The notes beneath the pieces are model-generated. The model was not told the origin of the DNA, made no database searches, and worked only from the letters and a program-made list of their open reading frames with translations. DNA of 10,798 bases from assembly GCA_002723015.1 (NCBI GenBank), contig PBNG01000025.1, positions 1 through 10,798 on the forward strand. The letters run 5' to 3'. The DNA comes from Roseibacillus sp. (lineage in GTDB: Bacteria > Verrucomicrobiota > Verrucomicrobiae > Verrucomicrobiales > Akkermansiaceae). The stretch's first letter is position 1. Each line of letters opens with the position of its first letter. This document shows positions 1 through 6,226 of this stretch, piece after piece. Made by a program: the position numbers and the translations under genes.

Positions 1-31
1 AAGCGCTCCTCCCCGTCTGGAGGAAGCGCTT
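1..31 (-). terminator. Hairpin just downstream of the thioredoxin-like gene, possible terminator
   Basis: Bases 1-12 pair with 19-31 in a 12-bp stem with one bulged A at 24 and a six-base loop (13-18). It lies 23 bases beyond the TAA stop of the minus-strand gene that ends at 55, where an intrinsic terminator would be expected. The T-run that should follow on the minus strand would lie outside the window, so termination cannot be confirmed. There is no T-run on the plus-strand side (CAAAAACC follows), so a plus-strand terminator is unlikely. Confidence 0.45.
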
Positions 32-54
32 CAAAAACCTTCAGAATCGGAGTC

Positions 55-723
55 TTATGGCCTCGAGAGCTCGTTCCGGCTCTGCTCGGAGAGCTTGGAA
101 ATAGCGTACCAGACGGTCTTTCCATTTGGCATCAGGAAAAGCACCTTGTCATTCTCGACCTTCGACACTGCCGCATGAATGGATTTTCCTGCGATATTGG
201 TCCAATCAATGAACTCGGGAAGCTCAGCGTGGGAGGGTTCTTCAGTTCCATGAGTCTTCGCAAGAGGCTTCCCGCCCAGAACGTCCGTCTCTTTCAGAGA
301 GGCCCGTAGCGTCCGAATCGACTTACGCATGTTACTTCTCAGGGTGGCGTAGGGAATGGCGTCGATGCCCTTTGCTCCGTTAGCATTTGTCACGAGGACC
401 ATTGGGGTGGAGTTTCCTCCCTTGGCCCTAACCTCCATTGCTCCCGCAGGGAGTAGTCCCGATTCAGTTCGGGAGTTGGCAAAGACCACTACACCGACGC
501 TACGAAATGACTTGAAGGCCTCCGAACTGGTGGCCAGACAAGGTCCTCATGTAGTGCCCGGGTCGGTGTAGACGAAGATAAGAGGCTTCTCGCTTTCGAT
601 GGCCTCAGTCTTGGCGGATTCGAGTTCTGACATTTTGAAAACGGAACGAGGAACCTTGAGACCGGCCCCTCCGACGTGGATCAAAGCCGCGGTCGCGAGC
701 GTGAATATAATAAAGTGTTTCAT
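55..723 (-). CDS. Exported thioredoxin-like protein with SHD1-like domain; candidate selenoprotein (in-frame TGA in a UGPC motif)
   Basis: Read from ATG at 723 to TAA at 55 this is 222 residues with one internal stop, TGA at 547-549 (residue 59). Residues 1-20 (MKHFIIFTLATAALIHVGGA) look like a signal peptide. Residues 47-63 read PLIFVYTDPGTT-U-GPCL: the beta strand and redox loop of a thioredoxin fold, with the TGA in place of the first Cys of CGPC and the second Cys kept at 62. Residues 105-111 (STPMVLV) match the cis-Pro loop, Pro107. Residues about 171-219 (FIDWTNIAGKSIHAAV onward, with NGKTVWY and LSEQSRNEL) resemble the SHD1 domain common in Planctomycetes and Verrucomicrobia. An in-frame TAG lies four codons upstream of the ATG, so this is the first usable start before the TGA. 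Selenocysteine insertion is inferred from the position of the TGA, intact coding on both sides and a SECIS-like hairpin. The alternatives are a point nonsense mutation or a sequencing error. Gene-callers will report only a truncated form starting near 489. Its substrate is unknown; a periplasmic thiol/disulfide role is likely. Confidence 0.8.
511..542 (-). promoter_or_regulatory. SECIS-like hairpin immediately downstream of the in-frame UGA
   Basis: On the minus-strand mRNA, CUUG (542-539) pairs with CAAG (514-511). After a small internal loop, GGCC (535-532) pairs with GGCC (520-517). An A-A mismatch follows, then CC (530-529) pairs with GG (523-522), leaving the five-base apical loop AGUUC. 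The loop carries G in its second position followed by U, as bacterial SECIS loops do. The loop begins 18 bases after the UGA, inside the spacing known for bacterial elements recognised by SelB. A competing small hairpin, CUGG with CCAG (537-527), is possible. The fold was made by eye and no energy was computed. Confidence 0.5.
547..549 (-). other. Putative selenocysteine codon (UGA) at residue 59
   Basis: This is the only stop in the frame between 723 and 55. The next codons are GGA CCT TGT (Gly-Pro-Cys), so the redox motif is U-G-P-C. TGA is used as a normal terminator by at least three other genes in the window (marC homologue, DUF3817 gene, rapA), so a genome-wide reassignment of TGA is unlikely. 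Recoding at this position is an inference. Confidence 0.6.
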
Positions 724-729
724 GGTGAC

Positions 730-757
730 ATTCTATGGGTTCCTTTGCGGCTGTCCA
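730..757 (-). promoter_or_regulatory. Candidate sigma-70 promoter for the thioredoxin-like gene, with leaderless geometry
   Basis: On the minus strand, TGGACA (757-752) and TAGAAT (735-730) each differ at one base from the sigma-70 consensus and are 16 bases apart. The -10 box ends only six bases before the ATG at 723, so transcription would begin at or next to the start codon. This would give an mRNA with almost no leader, which agrees with the lack of a well-placed Shine-Dalgarno sequence. Prediction by eye. Confidence 0.4.
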
Positions 758-768
758 GAGAGCTCTGG
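755..768. promoter_or_regulatory. Palindrome in the divergent intergenic region, possible operator
   Basis: CCAGAG and CTCTGG form perfect 6-bp arms separated by two bases. The site overlaps the upstream edge of the candidate -35 box of the minus-strand thioredoxin-like gene and lies 29 bases before the ATG of the divergent hydrolase. A dimeric repressor bound here could affect both genes. No regulator is recognised, and the arms are short enough to arise by chance. Confidence 0.25.
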
Positions 769-797
769 GAGAGAGTCGGTAGCAGGTGTAAGGTAGC

Positions 798-1841
798 ATG
801 ATAGAGGGGTCAGGGCCACATGGTCACAGTGGGTCATTGACGGAAGGTCAGATCGATGGTCAGCATGGAGTAGTGAAAAGTTCGAGAGATTATTCCTCAT
901 GGAGAATCGGGATAGTAGTGGCGATTCTTGCGGGACCTGTTGCTGCGAACGACGGCGATTTCGGAGAGGTTTCCTACCGCAGCGAGGTAGATGATTCGAT
1001 GCAGTCTGCCATGTTCTATGATCCGAAACCGGCTGAAGAGGTCCCCCTGGTAGTTGCGCTTCACACCTGGTCCGGTGATTTCAGGCAGCGGCACCACAGG
1101 CCGATCCGCGAGTGGTGCATAAAAAAGGGTTGGGCATACATCCATCCAGATTTCCGCGGACCGGCGAGGCGGCCTGAAGCCACGGGGTCTGAACTGGTGA
1201 TCGGAGATATCGTCAGCGCAGTGGCTTACGCCCGCAAAGTTACGAGGATTGATCCGAGGGCAGTCTTTCTGGTGGGCACTTCAGGAGGTGGGTATCATTG
1301 CCTTGTCATGGCGGGAAAGCATCCAGAGTTGTTTGCCGGGGTTTCAGCATGGGCCTCTATTTCTGATCTCAAGGCGTGGTATCACGACAACATCAAGAGC
1401 GGACGGCGTTACTCCAATGATATCGTGCAGTCATGCGGAGGTAGACCCGGAGCCAGCGCCGCGGTCGATGAGCAGTATCGCAGGCGCTCGCCCGTGCATT
1501 ATTTGAAGAACGCGAAAGGAAGAGTTCCTCTGCAGATTGCGACCGGTATCACCGACGGACACACGGGGAGTGTTCCGATCAGTCATTCGTTGCTCGCCTT
1601 TAATGAAGTGGCGGAGCGCAAGGACATGGTGGGATTGGCAGAAATTGAGTTCATGACCCGCGAGGCGCGTTTGCCTGATGGTCTCCCGGCTGCTGCTCCC
1701 GATCCATCCTTTGGAGTAAAAAAGCCTCTCTTCTCTCGCTCGTCGGCGAGTGCCACGGTCATTATCTTCGATGGTGGTCATGAGCTCGTCCCGCCAGCAG
1801 CTATCGCCTGGATTGAGCGTATTCATGAAGGACGGAATTAA
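798..1841 (+). CDS. Exported alpha/beta hydrolase, prolyl-oligopeptidase/esterase-like
   Basis: The 347-residue product has an alpha/beta-hydrolase core. The strand and oxyanion region is PLVVALHTWSG (83-93), the nucleophile elbow is GTSGGG (160-165, Ser162), a likely acid is Asp253 in ITDGHTG, and the likely catalytic His is His328 in FDGGHE. This suggests a serine esterase or peptidase of the S9-like superfamily acting outside the cytoplasm; the substrate is unknown. Residues about 35-50 (WRIGIVVAILAGPVAA) form a signal-peptide core. ATG 798 has AAGG four bases upstream but adds some 25 hydrophilic residues. The in-frame GTG at 873 would give a normal-length signal peptide (KSSRDYSSWRIGIVV onward) and a 322-residue protein, but its GGAG is only two bases away. 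I kept the ATG, and the start is uncertain. The next gene follows after 52 bases on the same strand and may be co-transcribed. The gene is divergent from the candidate selenoprotein. Confidence 0.85.
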   Translation: MIEGSGPHGHSGSLTEGQIDGQHGVVKSSRDYSSWRIGIVVAILAGPVAANDGDFGEVSYRSEVDDSMQSAMFYDPKPAEEVPLVVALHTWSGDFRQRHHRPIREWCIKKGWAYIHPDFRGPARRPEATGSELVIGDIVSAVAYARKVTRIDPRAVFLVGTSGGGYHCLVMAGKHPELFAGVSAWASISDLKAWYHDNIKSGRRYSNDIVQSCGGRPGASAAVDEQYRRRSPVHYLKNAKGRVPLQIATGITDGHTGSVPISHSLLAFNEVAERKDMVGLAEIEFMTREARLPDGLPAAAPDPSFGVKKPLFSRSSASATVIIFDGGHELVPPAAIAWIERIHEGRN

Positions 1842-1893
1842 TTCTGCACTACCTGTTCTTGCCAGAGAATAGCTGAGCTGTTGCAGTGACACG

Positions 1894-3015
1894 ATGAAGG
1901 TGATGCTTTGTGTGGGATTGCTGCTCGGAGGTCTCATCGCCACCGGGCAGGAAGGTCAGCCTTTCGTGGACTACCCGGAGAAGACGCTGAAGTACCTCGA
2001 GCGGATTCAGAAGGGTGAGCAGCGCCATGCCTTCCAGAAGGGCAGGGCGGTTGCGGAATGGCAGACGAAGGCCCGTGCTGCATTGGTGGAATTGACGGGC
2101 TTGGCACGCATGCGTCGGGACCTCTCCTCATTCCGCCCGGAGGTGACGCAGGGCAAGGCGGTGGAGATTGACGGATCCTATTACCGCAGCTTTTGCGAGA
2201 TCGAGACGGAACCGGGGATCTCGGTCCCTTTCTATCTCCTGGTGCCCAAGGCAGATGACAAGAATCAGTGTTTTCCATTGTTCCTGTGTCCGCACGGGCA
2301 TGACCCGCTAGGCCTTCATTCCTATGCCGGAGCCTACCATGATGCTGTTCATCGGAAAAAGATTGAGGGGCGGCAGGGCAATATTGGGGAGCAGGCAGCT
2401 CGTCGAGGCTTCATGGCTCTGGTGCCTGCGACCAGAGGCTTGGCCGACGAAGTGCTGGTTCCTGATCCCAAGGGGCGTCATGGCAATCGTCCCTGCAGGG
2501 CGCAGCTCATGCATTGCCTTGTTGCCGGAAGGACCCCGATTGCAGAGAGAGTGTGGGACATGCAATGCCTTCTGGACTGGGCAGAATCTCACCCAGCGGT
2601 CGATAAGGCACGGATCATCATGAGTGGTAATTCCGGGGGAGGGGTTGTTACAGCCTACACGGCAGCAATAGATGACCGAGTCCGGGTAGCCATCCCCGGA
2701 TGCTCCTTCACCTCGGTAGTGAGCCAGGAGGAGTTTATTTTTCATTGTGATTGTTGCATGGTGCCCGGCTTGAGGGACTGGGGAGACTGGTCCGACCTCG
2801 GGGGGCTCATCGTGCCCCGGAGTCTTCTCTTGGTGCACGGTGTAAAGGATGGTCTACATAGCAGGCGGGCGGTGGAGGCCACTGCGGCCCAGGTGGCAGA
2901 CATCTTCGCAGGAGCGGGTGTACCGGGCCATTTTGACCTGCGTTGGGGACCTGAGGGACATCGGTTCTACCCCGAATTGATGTGGTCCTTTATCGAGGAT
3001 GCGATCAAGCCCTAA
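1894..3015 (+). CDS. Exported alpha/beta hydrolase of the Abhydrolase_7 / acetylxylan-esterase-like group
   Basis: The protein has 373 residues with an N-terminal signal peptide (MKVMLCVGLLLGGLIATG). Residues about 110-135 (VPFYLLVPKAD, then FPLFLCPHGHDP) begin the hydrolase core. GNSGGG (245-250) places the nucleophile at Ser247, Asp319 in VKDGLHSRRAV is the probable acid, and His356 in WGPEGHRFYP the base. The FIFHCDCCMVPGL stretch (281-293), rich in His and Cys, resembles the conserved segment in bacterial Abhydrolase_7-type proteins. The likely role is hydrolysis of esters, possibly acyl groups on polysaccharide, in the periplasm or outside the cell; the substrate is an inference. It lies 52 bases behind another secreted hydrolase of a different family, and there is no strong Shine-Dalgarno before the ATG. 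It ends 36 bases from the stop of the convergent L,D-transpeptidase gene. Confidence 0.88.
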   Translation: MKVMLCVGLLLGGLIATGQEGQPFVDYPEKTLKYLERIQKGEQRHAFQKGRAVAEWQTKARAALVELTGLARMRRDLSSFRPEVTQGKAVEIDGSYYRSFCEIETEPGISVPFYLLVPKADDKNQCFPLFLCPHGHDPLGLHSYAGAYHDAVHRKKIEGRQGNIGEQAARRGFMALVPATRGLADEVLVPDPKGRHGNRPCRAQLMHCLVAGRTPIAERVWDMQCLLDWAESHPAVDKARIIMSGNSGGGVVTAYTAAIDDRVRVAIPGCSFTSVVSQEEFIFHCDCCMVPGLRDWGDWSDLGGLIVPRSLLLVHGVKDGLHSRRAVEATAAQVADIFAGAGVPGHFDLRWGPEGHRFYPELMWSFIEDAIKP

Positions 3016-3051
3016 GCACTGATTTTACGGCCAGGGAAGTTGCCCCGGGAG

Positions 3052-3756
3052 CTATTCCTTTACGATCGAGATCGGGGTTCCTCTCTCAATCCATTCGTAG
3101 AAGAAACGAGCCGGGTTACCATCGGTCAGGTAGGGTAGACGAATACAGCCGGCGGATGCCGGGTATCGTGGAACGCTGCTGAATCCGTGGATGAAGATGT
3201 TGCCGGTGACTTGCACGCTGAAGGGCATGAAGGCGTTGTTGTAACGACTGGAGTAGTGCCGGCGAGCCTTGTAAGGGCCTGCTTCAAATTCACCGCATGG
3301 TGTGGAACGGCCTCTTCCGGAGCTGATTCTGGAGTCAAGGACGAGACGGGATCCCTCCCATGCCTGGAGACGTTGTTCGGCGAGATTGATCCTTGCGCTT
3401 TTACTGGCACGGGTGACCTTGAACGAGCGGATGCCGAAGGAAAGCTTGAGCGGATCGCCATCCTTTCCGGTTCGTAGCTTGGCGCCAGCGCTGGTGAGGT
3501 CTTCAATGCTGACGAGAAGTCTCCCATCTACGAAGGATCTCATCTTTTCCGTGGAGAATATTTTCTTGTTCAATGTGACGGTGGCCTTCTTCTCATCAAT
3601 ACGAGGTTTCCACCCCAGTCGCTTCGCCGCTTCGAGCATCGGAAGAAATGGGCCTTTGGACCCAAGGGCAAAGCTGACAGTCTCGAGTGCAGGGCCAGCA
3701 AGGGAACCCGGGACAGAGTTCAGTAGGAGGAGAAAGGCCAGAAAAGGGATCTTCAT
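3052..3756 (-). CDS. Secreted L,D-transpeptidase (YkuD domain) with N-terminal stalk-like domain
   Basis: The 234-residue product begins MKIPFLAFLLLLNSVPGSLA, a signal peptide. That is why I chose the ATG at 3756 over the longer open frame reaching 3993, whose extra residues look non-coding. Residues about 35-95 (LPMLEAAKRLGWKPRIDEKK and FVDGRLLVSIEDL) resemble the copper-amine-oxidase N-terminal-like stalk domain found in cell-wall proteins. Residues about 121-232 are the YkuD catalytic domain. It starts RINLAEQRLQAWEG, includes HGF (His190) and ends its active site in SAGCIRLP, with catalytic Cys204 and Arg206. Such enzymes form 3-3 peptidoglycan cross-links or attach proteins to the wall, acting in the periplasm. 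All the expected catalytic residues are present. The gene lies 208 bases downstream of a MarC-family gene, with a terminator-like hairpin between, so it may be transcribed on its own. Confidence 0.92.
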   Translation of the reverse strand: MKIPFLAFLLLLNSVPGSLAGPALETVSFALGSKGPFLPMLEAAKRLGWKPRIDEKKATVTLNKKIFSTEKMRSFVDGRLLVSIEDLTSAGAKLRTGKDGDPLKLSFGIRSFKVTRASKSARINLAEQRLQAWEGSRLVLDSRISSGRGRSTPCGEFEAGPYKARRHYSSRYNNAFMPFSVQVTGNIFIHGFSSVPRYPASAGCIRLPYLTDGNPARFFYEWIERGTPISIVKE

Positions 3757-3959
3757 TGGCGACGTTGGAGCAGTGCCGTGACTAGAATTGCCACCTTCGA
3801 CTCCGCATACAAGTGGAATTCGGATTGGGCATTGGGTTGGTGCAGGATAGTCAATGATCCTCCGCCTCCATGACTCTCGTCCAGAGGCGGGTGCGGAGGT
3901 GCATCCGAATCGATCGGTCACGAGGTAATCAGCGGTGCTGAGAGGAGGGCTCACAAGAA

Positions 3960-3980
3960 CGGGATCAAGCCCTGATCCCG
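3960..3980 (-). terminator. Perfect 8-bp hairpin at the end of the MarC-family gene, probable intrinsic terminator
   Basis: CGGGATCA (3960-3967) pairs exactly with TGATCCCG (3973-3980) around a five-base loop. The stem includes the TGA stop codon of the marC homologue. On the minus strand it is followed by TTCTTGTG, a short imperfect T-rich tract. Placement and GC-rich stem suggest termination of the upstream transcript before the L,D-transpeptidase gene. The weak T-tract makes it uncertain. Confidence 0.45.
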
Positions 3981-4567
3981 AAGAAATGGCCAATTCCTGT
4001 CAGGATCATTTTAATAGCGATCGCGGTAAGAACCATGCCCATCAGTCTTTCAATGGCGATCAGTCCCCGCTTTTTGATAAGACGGGCAAGGGAGGAGGAG
4101 AAGAGCAGGACCGTTGCAGTCATCGCCCAGGCAATCAGGACAGCGGCGAGCCAGTGAGGCCAGCGATCAGGATCGCTACTCATGAGAAAAAGGACAGAGG
4201 CCAGCGCGGATGGTCCGGCAAGAAGTGGAATGGCGAGGGGGACGAGGATCGGTTCTTCCGCGCTGTCATCCATATCGACAGGATAAGGCCCACGGACAGG
4301 GGGAAAGATCATGCGCAGAGCAATAAGAAAAAGGATGACGCCGCCCGCAGTGGTCAGAATTGACTCGGAAACTCCTATGGCGCTAAGAATGTAACGGCCG
4401 AGGAACAAAAATATAATGAGTGCTGCAAGCGCGAGTAAGAGTTCGCGTATGATAACCCTCCGCCGGCGTTCGGCAGCAATGGGGTTCAGGACGGAAAGAA
4501 AGAGGGGGACGTTGCCGAAAGGGTCCATCACCAGGAAGAGGAGGAGGGCGGCAGAAAAGATCGTCAT
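3965..4567 (-). CDS. MarC/YhgN-family integral membrane protein (UPF0056)
   Basis: The protein has 200 residues, the usual size for this family, and is almost wholly hydrophobic with about six membrane-spanning segments. Family hallmarks are the first-helix motif DPFGNVPLFL (15-24), the mid-protein IPLLAGPSALASV segment and the C-terminal ERLMGMVLTAIAIKMILTGI helix. The function of the family is not settled: the original link of MarC to multiple antibiotic resistance was not upheld, and a transport role is only proposed. It sits in the inner membrane. The gene starts 135 bases beyond the stop of the C25-like gene on the same strand and ends inside a terminator-like hairpin. Nothing suggests truncation. 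Confidence 0.93.
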   Translation of the reverse strand: MTIFSAALLLFLVMDPFGNVPLFLSVLNPIAAERRRRVIIRELLLALAALIIFLFLGRYILSAIGVSESILTTAGGVILFLIALRMIFPPVRGPYPVDMDDSAEEPILVPLAIPLLAGPSALASVLFLMSSDPDRWPHWLAAVLIAWAMTATVLLFSSSLARLIKKRGLIAIERLMGMVLTAIAIKMILTGIGHFFGIRA

Positions 4568-4702
4568 GGCGGTGGGCGAGTTGGTTGAACGAGGTGGTGG
4601 GGAAGGTGAAATTGAGAGTCAATCCCGGGTATGAAGGCAATAAAACGCGACGCTTCCGCAGGAGGCAGAGGGTTGGGTGGGGCCCGGTGAGAAGGAGAGG
4701 CT

Positions 4703-6166
4703 CTACCGGACCGTAATAGTGTGCGTTACCGCATTGTATTCCGGCCCTGATACCGTGATGGTAATGGTGCTCTCTTCAACGACATTCAGGGGAAAAACAA
4801 CGTTCCCTGACTCATCGGAGAGGGTGACAGCGTAGAGGCCGAAATCGTCCTGGAGGGAAACAATGGCATGGGGCGCATCCGACTCTATGATCAGGCTCAG
4901 GTTTCCCGGGGGAAGTTCCCGGGGAGCTTTCACGGCAGGAGTCCGCGGTGCTGCTCCTCTCAATCCGAGAGTCGGATCTCCGAGAAGATTCAGCTCGCAG
5001 GCCAGAAGATGAGCCCCGTAGGAGGACGCGGCGTCTGCGGCCAGCTCAGCCTTGAGGAGAGACAAGGCCGCTCCTGCGCTGACCTTCTGTCCTAATCCAT
5101 GCTCCCAGAATCGAATCAGGACTTCTTCCTGCTCGGGGGAGGGCCCGCTTCTCGATGGGGCGACGATCGCGATGGCTCCACGTCCGGGCACACGAATCAT
5201 GCTTTCCGCGATTGAGGGGTCCTTGTCCCGGTCAAATTGGCCAGTGTGCGACGAAGTTGTCGTAATGACCGGGTAGGCCTCCTTGTTCGTCAATTGTGCG
5301 ATCTGTGCATTCGTGATCACCCTGTTGTTCTTGAGGATCCACGCGTCGTGACTACCCGGGCCATGAAGGTGCAGTTTGCCATATGCCTCGCCATTAAAGA
5401 GGCTCATCCATTCAGCAGGTCCAAGGGAATTGCCCCTCTCTGGAGCGGCAGGGAGGCAGACAATAGTTCCACCTGCAAGGACCTTGGATATCTTTTCACT
5501 CCATCCGGTTTTGACCTCGGGAAGGATTCCCCCGAGGGCGGAAGCGTATGCCATTGAAGTGGCGTAGTTTGATTGTGGGTAGCGGGATTCATAGGCAATC
5601 ACCTTTTCGGTGTAAGCCTTCACGTCCGCCCGGTTGCGAACTGGGATTCGGCCGAGCCCGACATCCCCATCAGGATAATCGATGGAATCCCGATCCTCCT
5701 CCCATTCCCCATAGATGCCGTCATTATCAGAGTCCCAGTCCTTTTTGCTGAGGTAGTAAATGTCAGCAGGAAGTCCGGAAGAATACCCCGAGGGGCCGTC
5801 ATGATTGGTGACTCTGGACGGAACGATACCCCCTTCGTCCTCCTCGCTGTCACCCCCGAGGATGATCCAGCGCGTGCCGAGGTGATCCGTATGGTTCCGG
5901 ATGCAGCGCCGTATTTTTTCCTGAAGATCCTTTGCTTCATAGCGCTCTGCAATCTGAGCCGTGCTCAGGATACGAACCGGTTTTCCAAGTCGCTTTTTCC
6001 AGGCCGCAAAGGGTTTCCATGAGTCGACAAGGTCGGGCCCGGTGATGAGCAGTACCGTTGCGGGGGAGGGAGCTGAAAGACCGGCCATGAATTCATGTTC
6101 GGGATGCGCCATGCCCGGGGCTACCGTGACCAGAGTCACGGAAGCGGAGAGAAAGGCAGCTTTCAT
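4703..6166 (-). CDS. Secreted gingipain-like C25 family protein with both catalytic residues replaced
   Basis: The 487-residue product has a signal peptide (MKAAFLSASVTLVTVAPGMA). The C25 core runs from about residue 35 (ATVLLITGPDLVDSW) to about 403. It includes WIILGGDSEEDEGGIVPSR (100-118), an acidic DSDNDG loop that probably binds calcium (145-150), DGDVGLGRIPVRNRADVKAY (166-185) and LNLLGDPTLGLRG (392-404). A beta-sandwich-like tail follows (424-487). In active gingipains the catalytic His lies in GHGS and the catalytic Cys in AC-x-x-G-x-F. Here the equivalent stretches read HGPGSHDAW (268-276) and TSSHTGQFD (304-312), giving Pro270 in place of His and Ser306 in place of Cys. The fold is clear but cysteine-protease activity is doubtful. 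It may be a non-catalytic binding protein or use different residues (His268, His307 and Ser306 are nearby). The gene is divergent from the DksA-like gene across 87 bases. Confidence 0.88.
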   Translation of the reverse strand: MKAAFLSASVTLVTVAPGMAHPEHEFMAGLSAPSPATVLLITGPDLVDSWKPFAAWKKRLGKPVRILSTAQIAERYEAKDLQEKIRRCIRNHTDHLGTRWIILGGDSEEDEGGIVPSRVTNHDGPSGYSSGLPADIYYLSKKDWDSDNDGIYGEWEEDRDSIDYPDGDVGLGRIPVRNRADVKAYTEKVIAYESRYPQSNYATSMAYASALGGILPEVKTGWSEKISKVLAGGTIVCLPAAPERGNSLGPAEWMSLFNGEAYGKLHLHGPGSHDAWILKNNRVITNAQIAQLTNKEAYPVITTTSSHTGQFDRDKDPSIAESMIRVPGRGAIAIVAPSRSGPSPEQEEVLIRFWEHGLGQKVSAGAALSLLKAELAADAASSYGAHLLACELNLLGDPTLGLRGAAPRTPAVKAPRELPPGNLSLIIESDAPHAIVSLQDDFGLYAVTLSDESGNVVFPLNVVEESTITITVSGPEYNAVTHTITVR

Positions 6167-6210
6167 GGAATCAGAGTCTCAAGTGGACAAGGTGCTGGCG
6201 AGGATTCTTG

Positions 6211-6226
6211 CAGGCAATCTTGCCTG
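6211..6226. promoter_or_regulatory. Short palindrome between divergent C25-like and dksA-like genes
   Basis: CAGGCA and TGCCTG form perfect 6-bp arms around ATCT. The site is central in the 87-base divergent intergenic region and 27 bases before the dksA-like ATG. It is not followed by a T-run, so an operator is likelier than a terminator, but it could be a chance dyad. No convincing -10/-35 pair was seen beside it. Confidence 0.2.

Larger units (their letters stand above)
489..571 (-). repeat. 10-bp perfect inverted repeat enclosing the UGA and SECIS-like hairpin
   Basis: Bases 489-498 (ctacaccgac) are the exact reverse complement of 562-571 (gtcggtgtag), with 63 bases between them containing the UGA and the hairpin. 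The strand abutting the UGA, CACTACA (556-550 read on the minus strand), can also pair with TGTAGTG (493-487), which overlaps the same 3' arm. Two mutually exclusive long-range pairings are therefore possible in the mRNA. Whether either forms is unknown. Confidence 0.5.

Noticed and set aside
55..489. A free-standing 144-residue minus-strand protein starting near 489 (GTG)
   Set aside because: It would begin inside the thioredoxin fold and lack the signal peptide and redox motif, all of which are encoded in the same frame upstream of the TGA.
547..549. TGA as a genome-wide sense codon (Trp or Gly)
   Set aside because: TGA ends several intact genes here (stops at 3965, 6594 and 7424 on the minus strand), so the standard code is in use.
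547..549. Simple pseudogene caused by a nonsense mutation
   Set aside because: Not excluded, but less likely: there is no other damage in 222 codons, and the stop falls exactly on the redox Cys position with a SECIS-like hairpin behind it.
3003..3973. Direct repeat of 11 bases (gatcaagccct at 3003-3013 and 3963-3973)
   Set aside because: A single short match at two gene ends about 960 bases apart, with no other repeat structure; probably chance.
3757..3993. N-terminal extension of the L,D-transpeptidase to 3993
   Set aside because: The extra 79 residues have no signal or domain character and overlap the marC-homologue stop and its hairpin. A good signal peptide starts at 3756.
3935..4363. 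Plus-strand open frame of 142 codons opposite the marC homologue
   Set aside because: A charged, low-complexity translation typical of the complement of a membrane-protein gene; no family resemblance.
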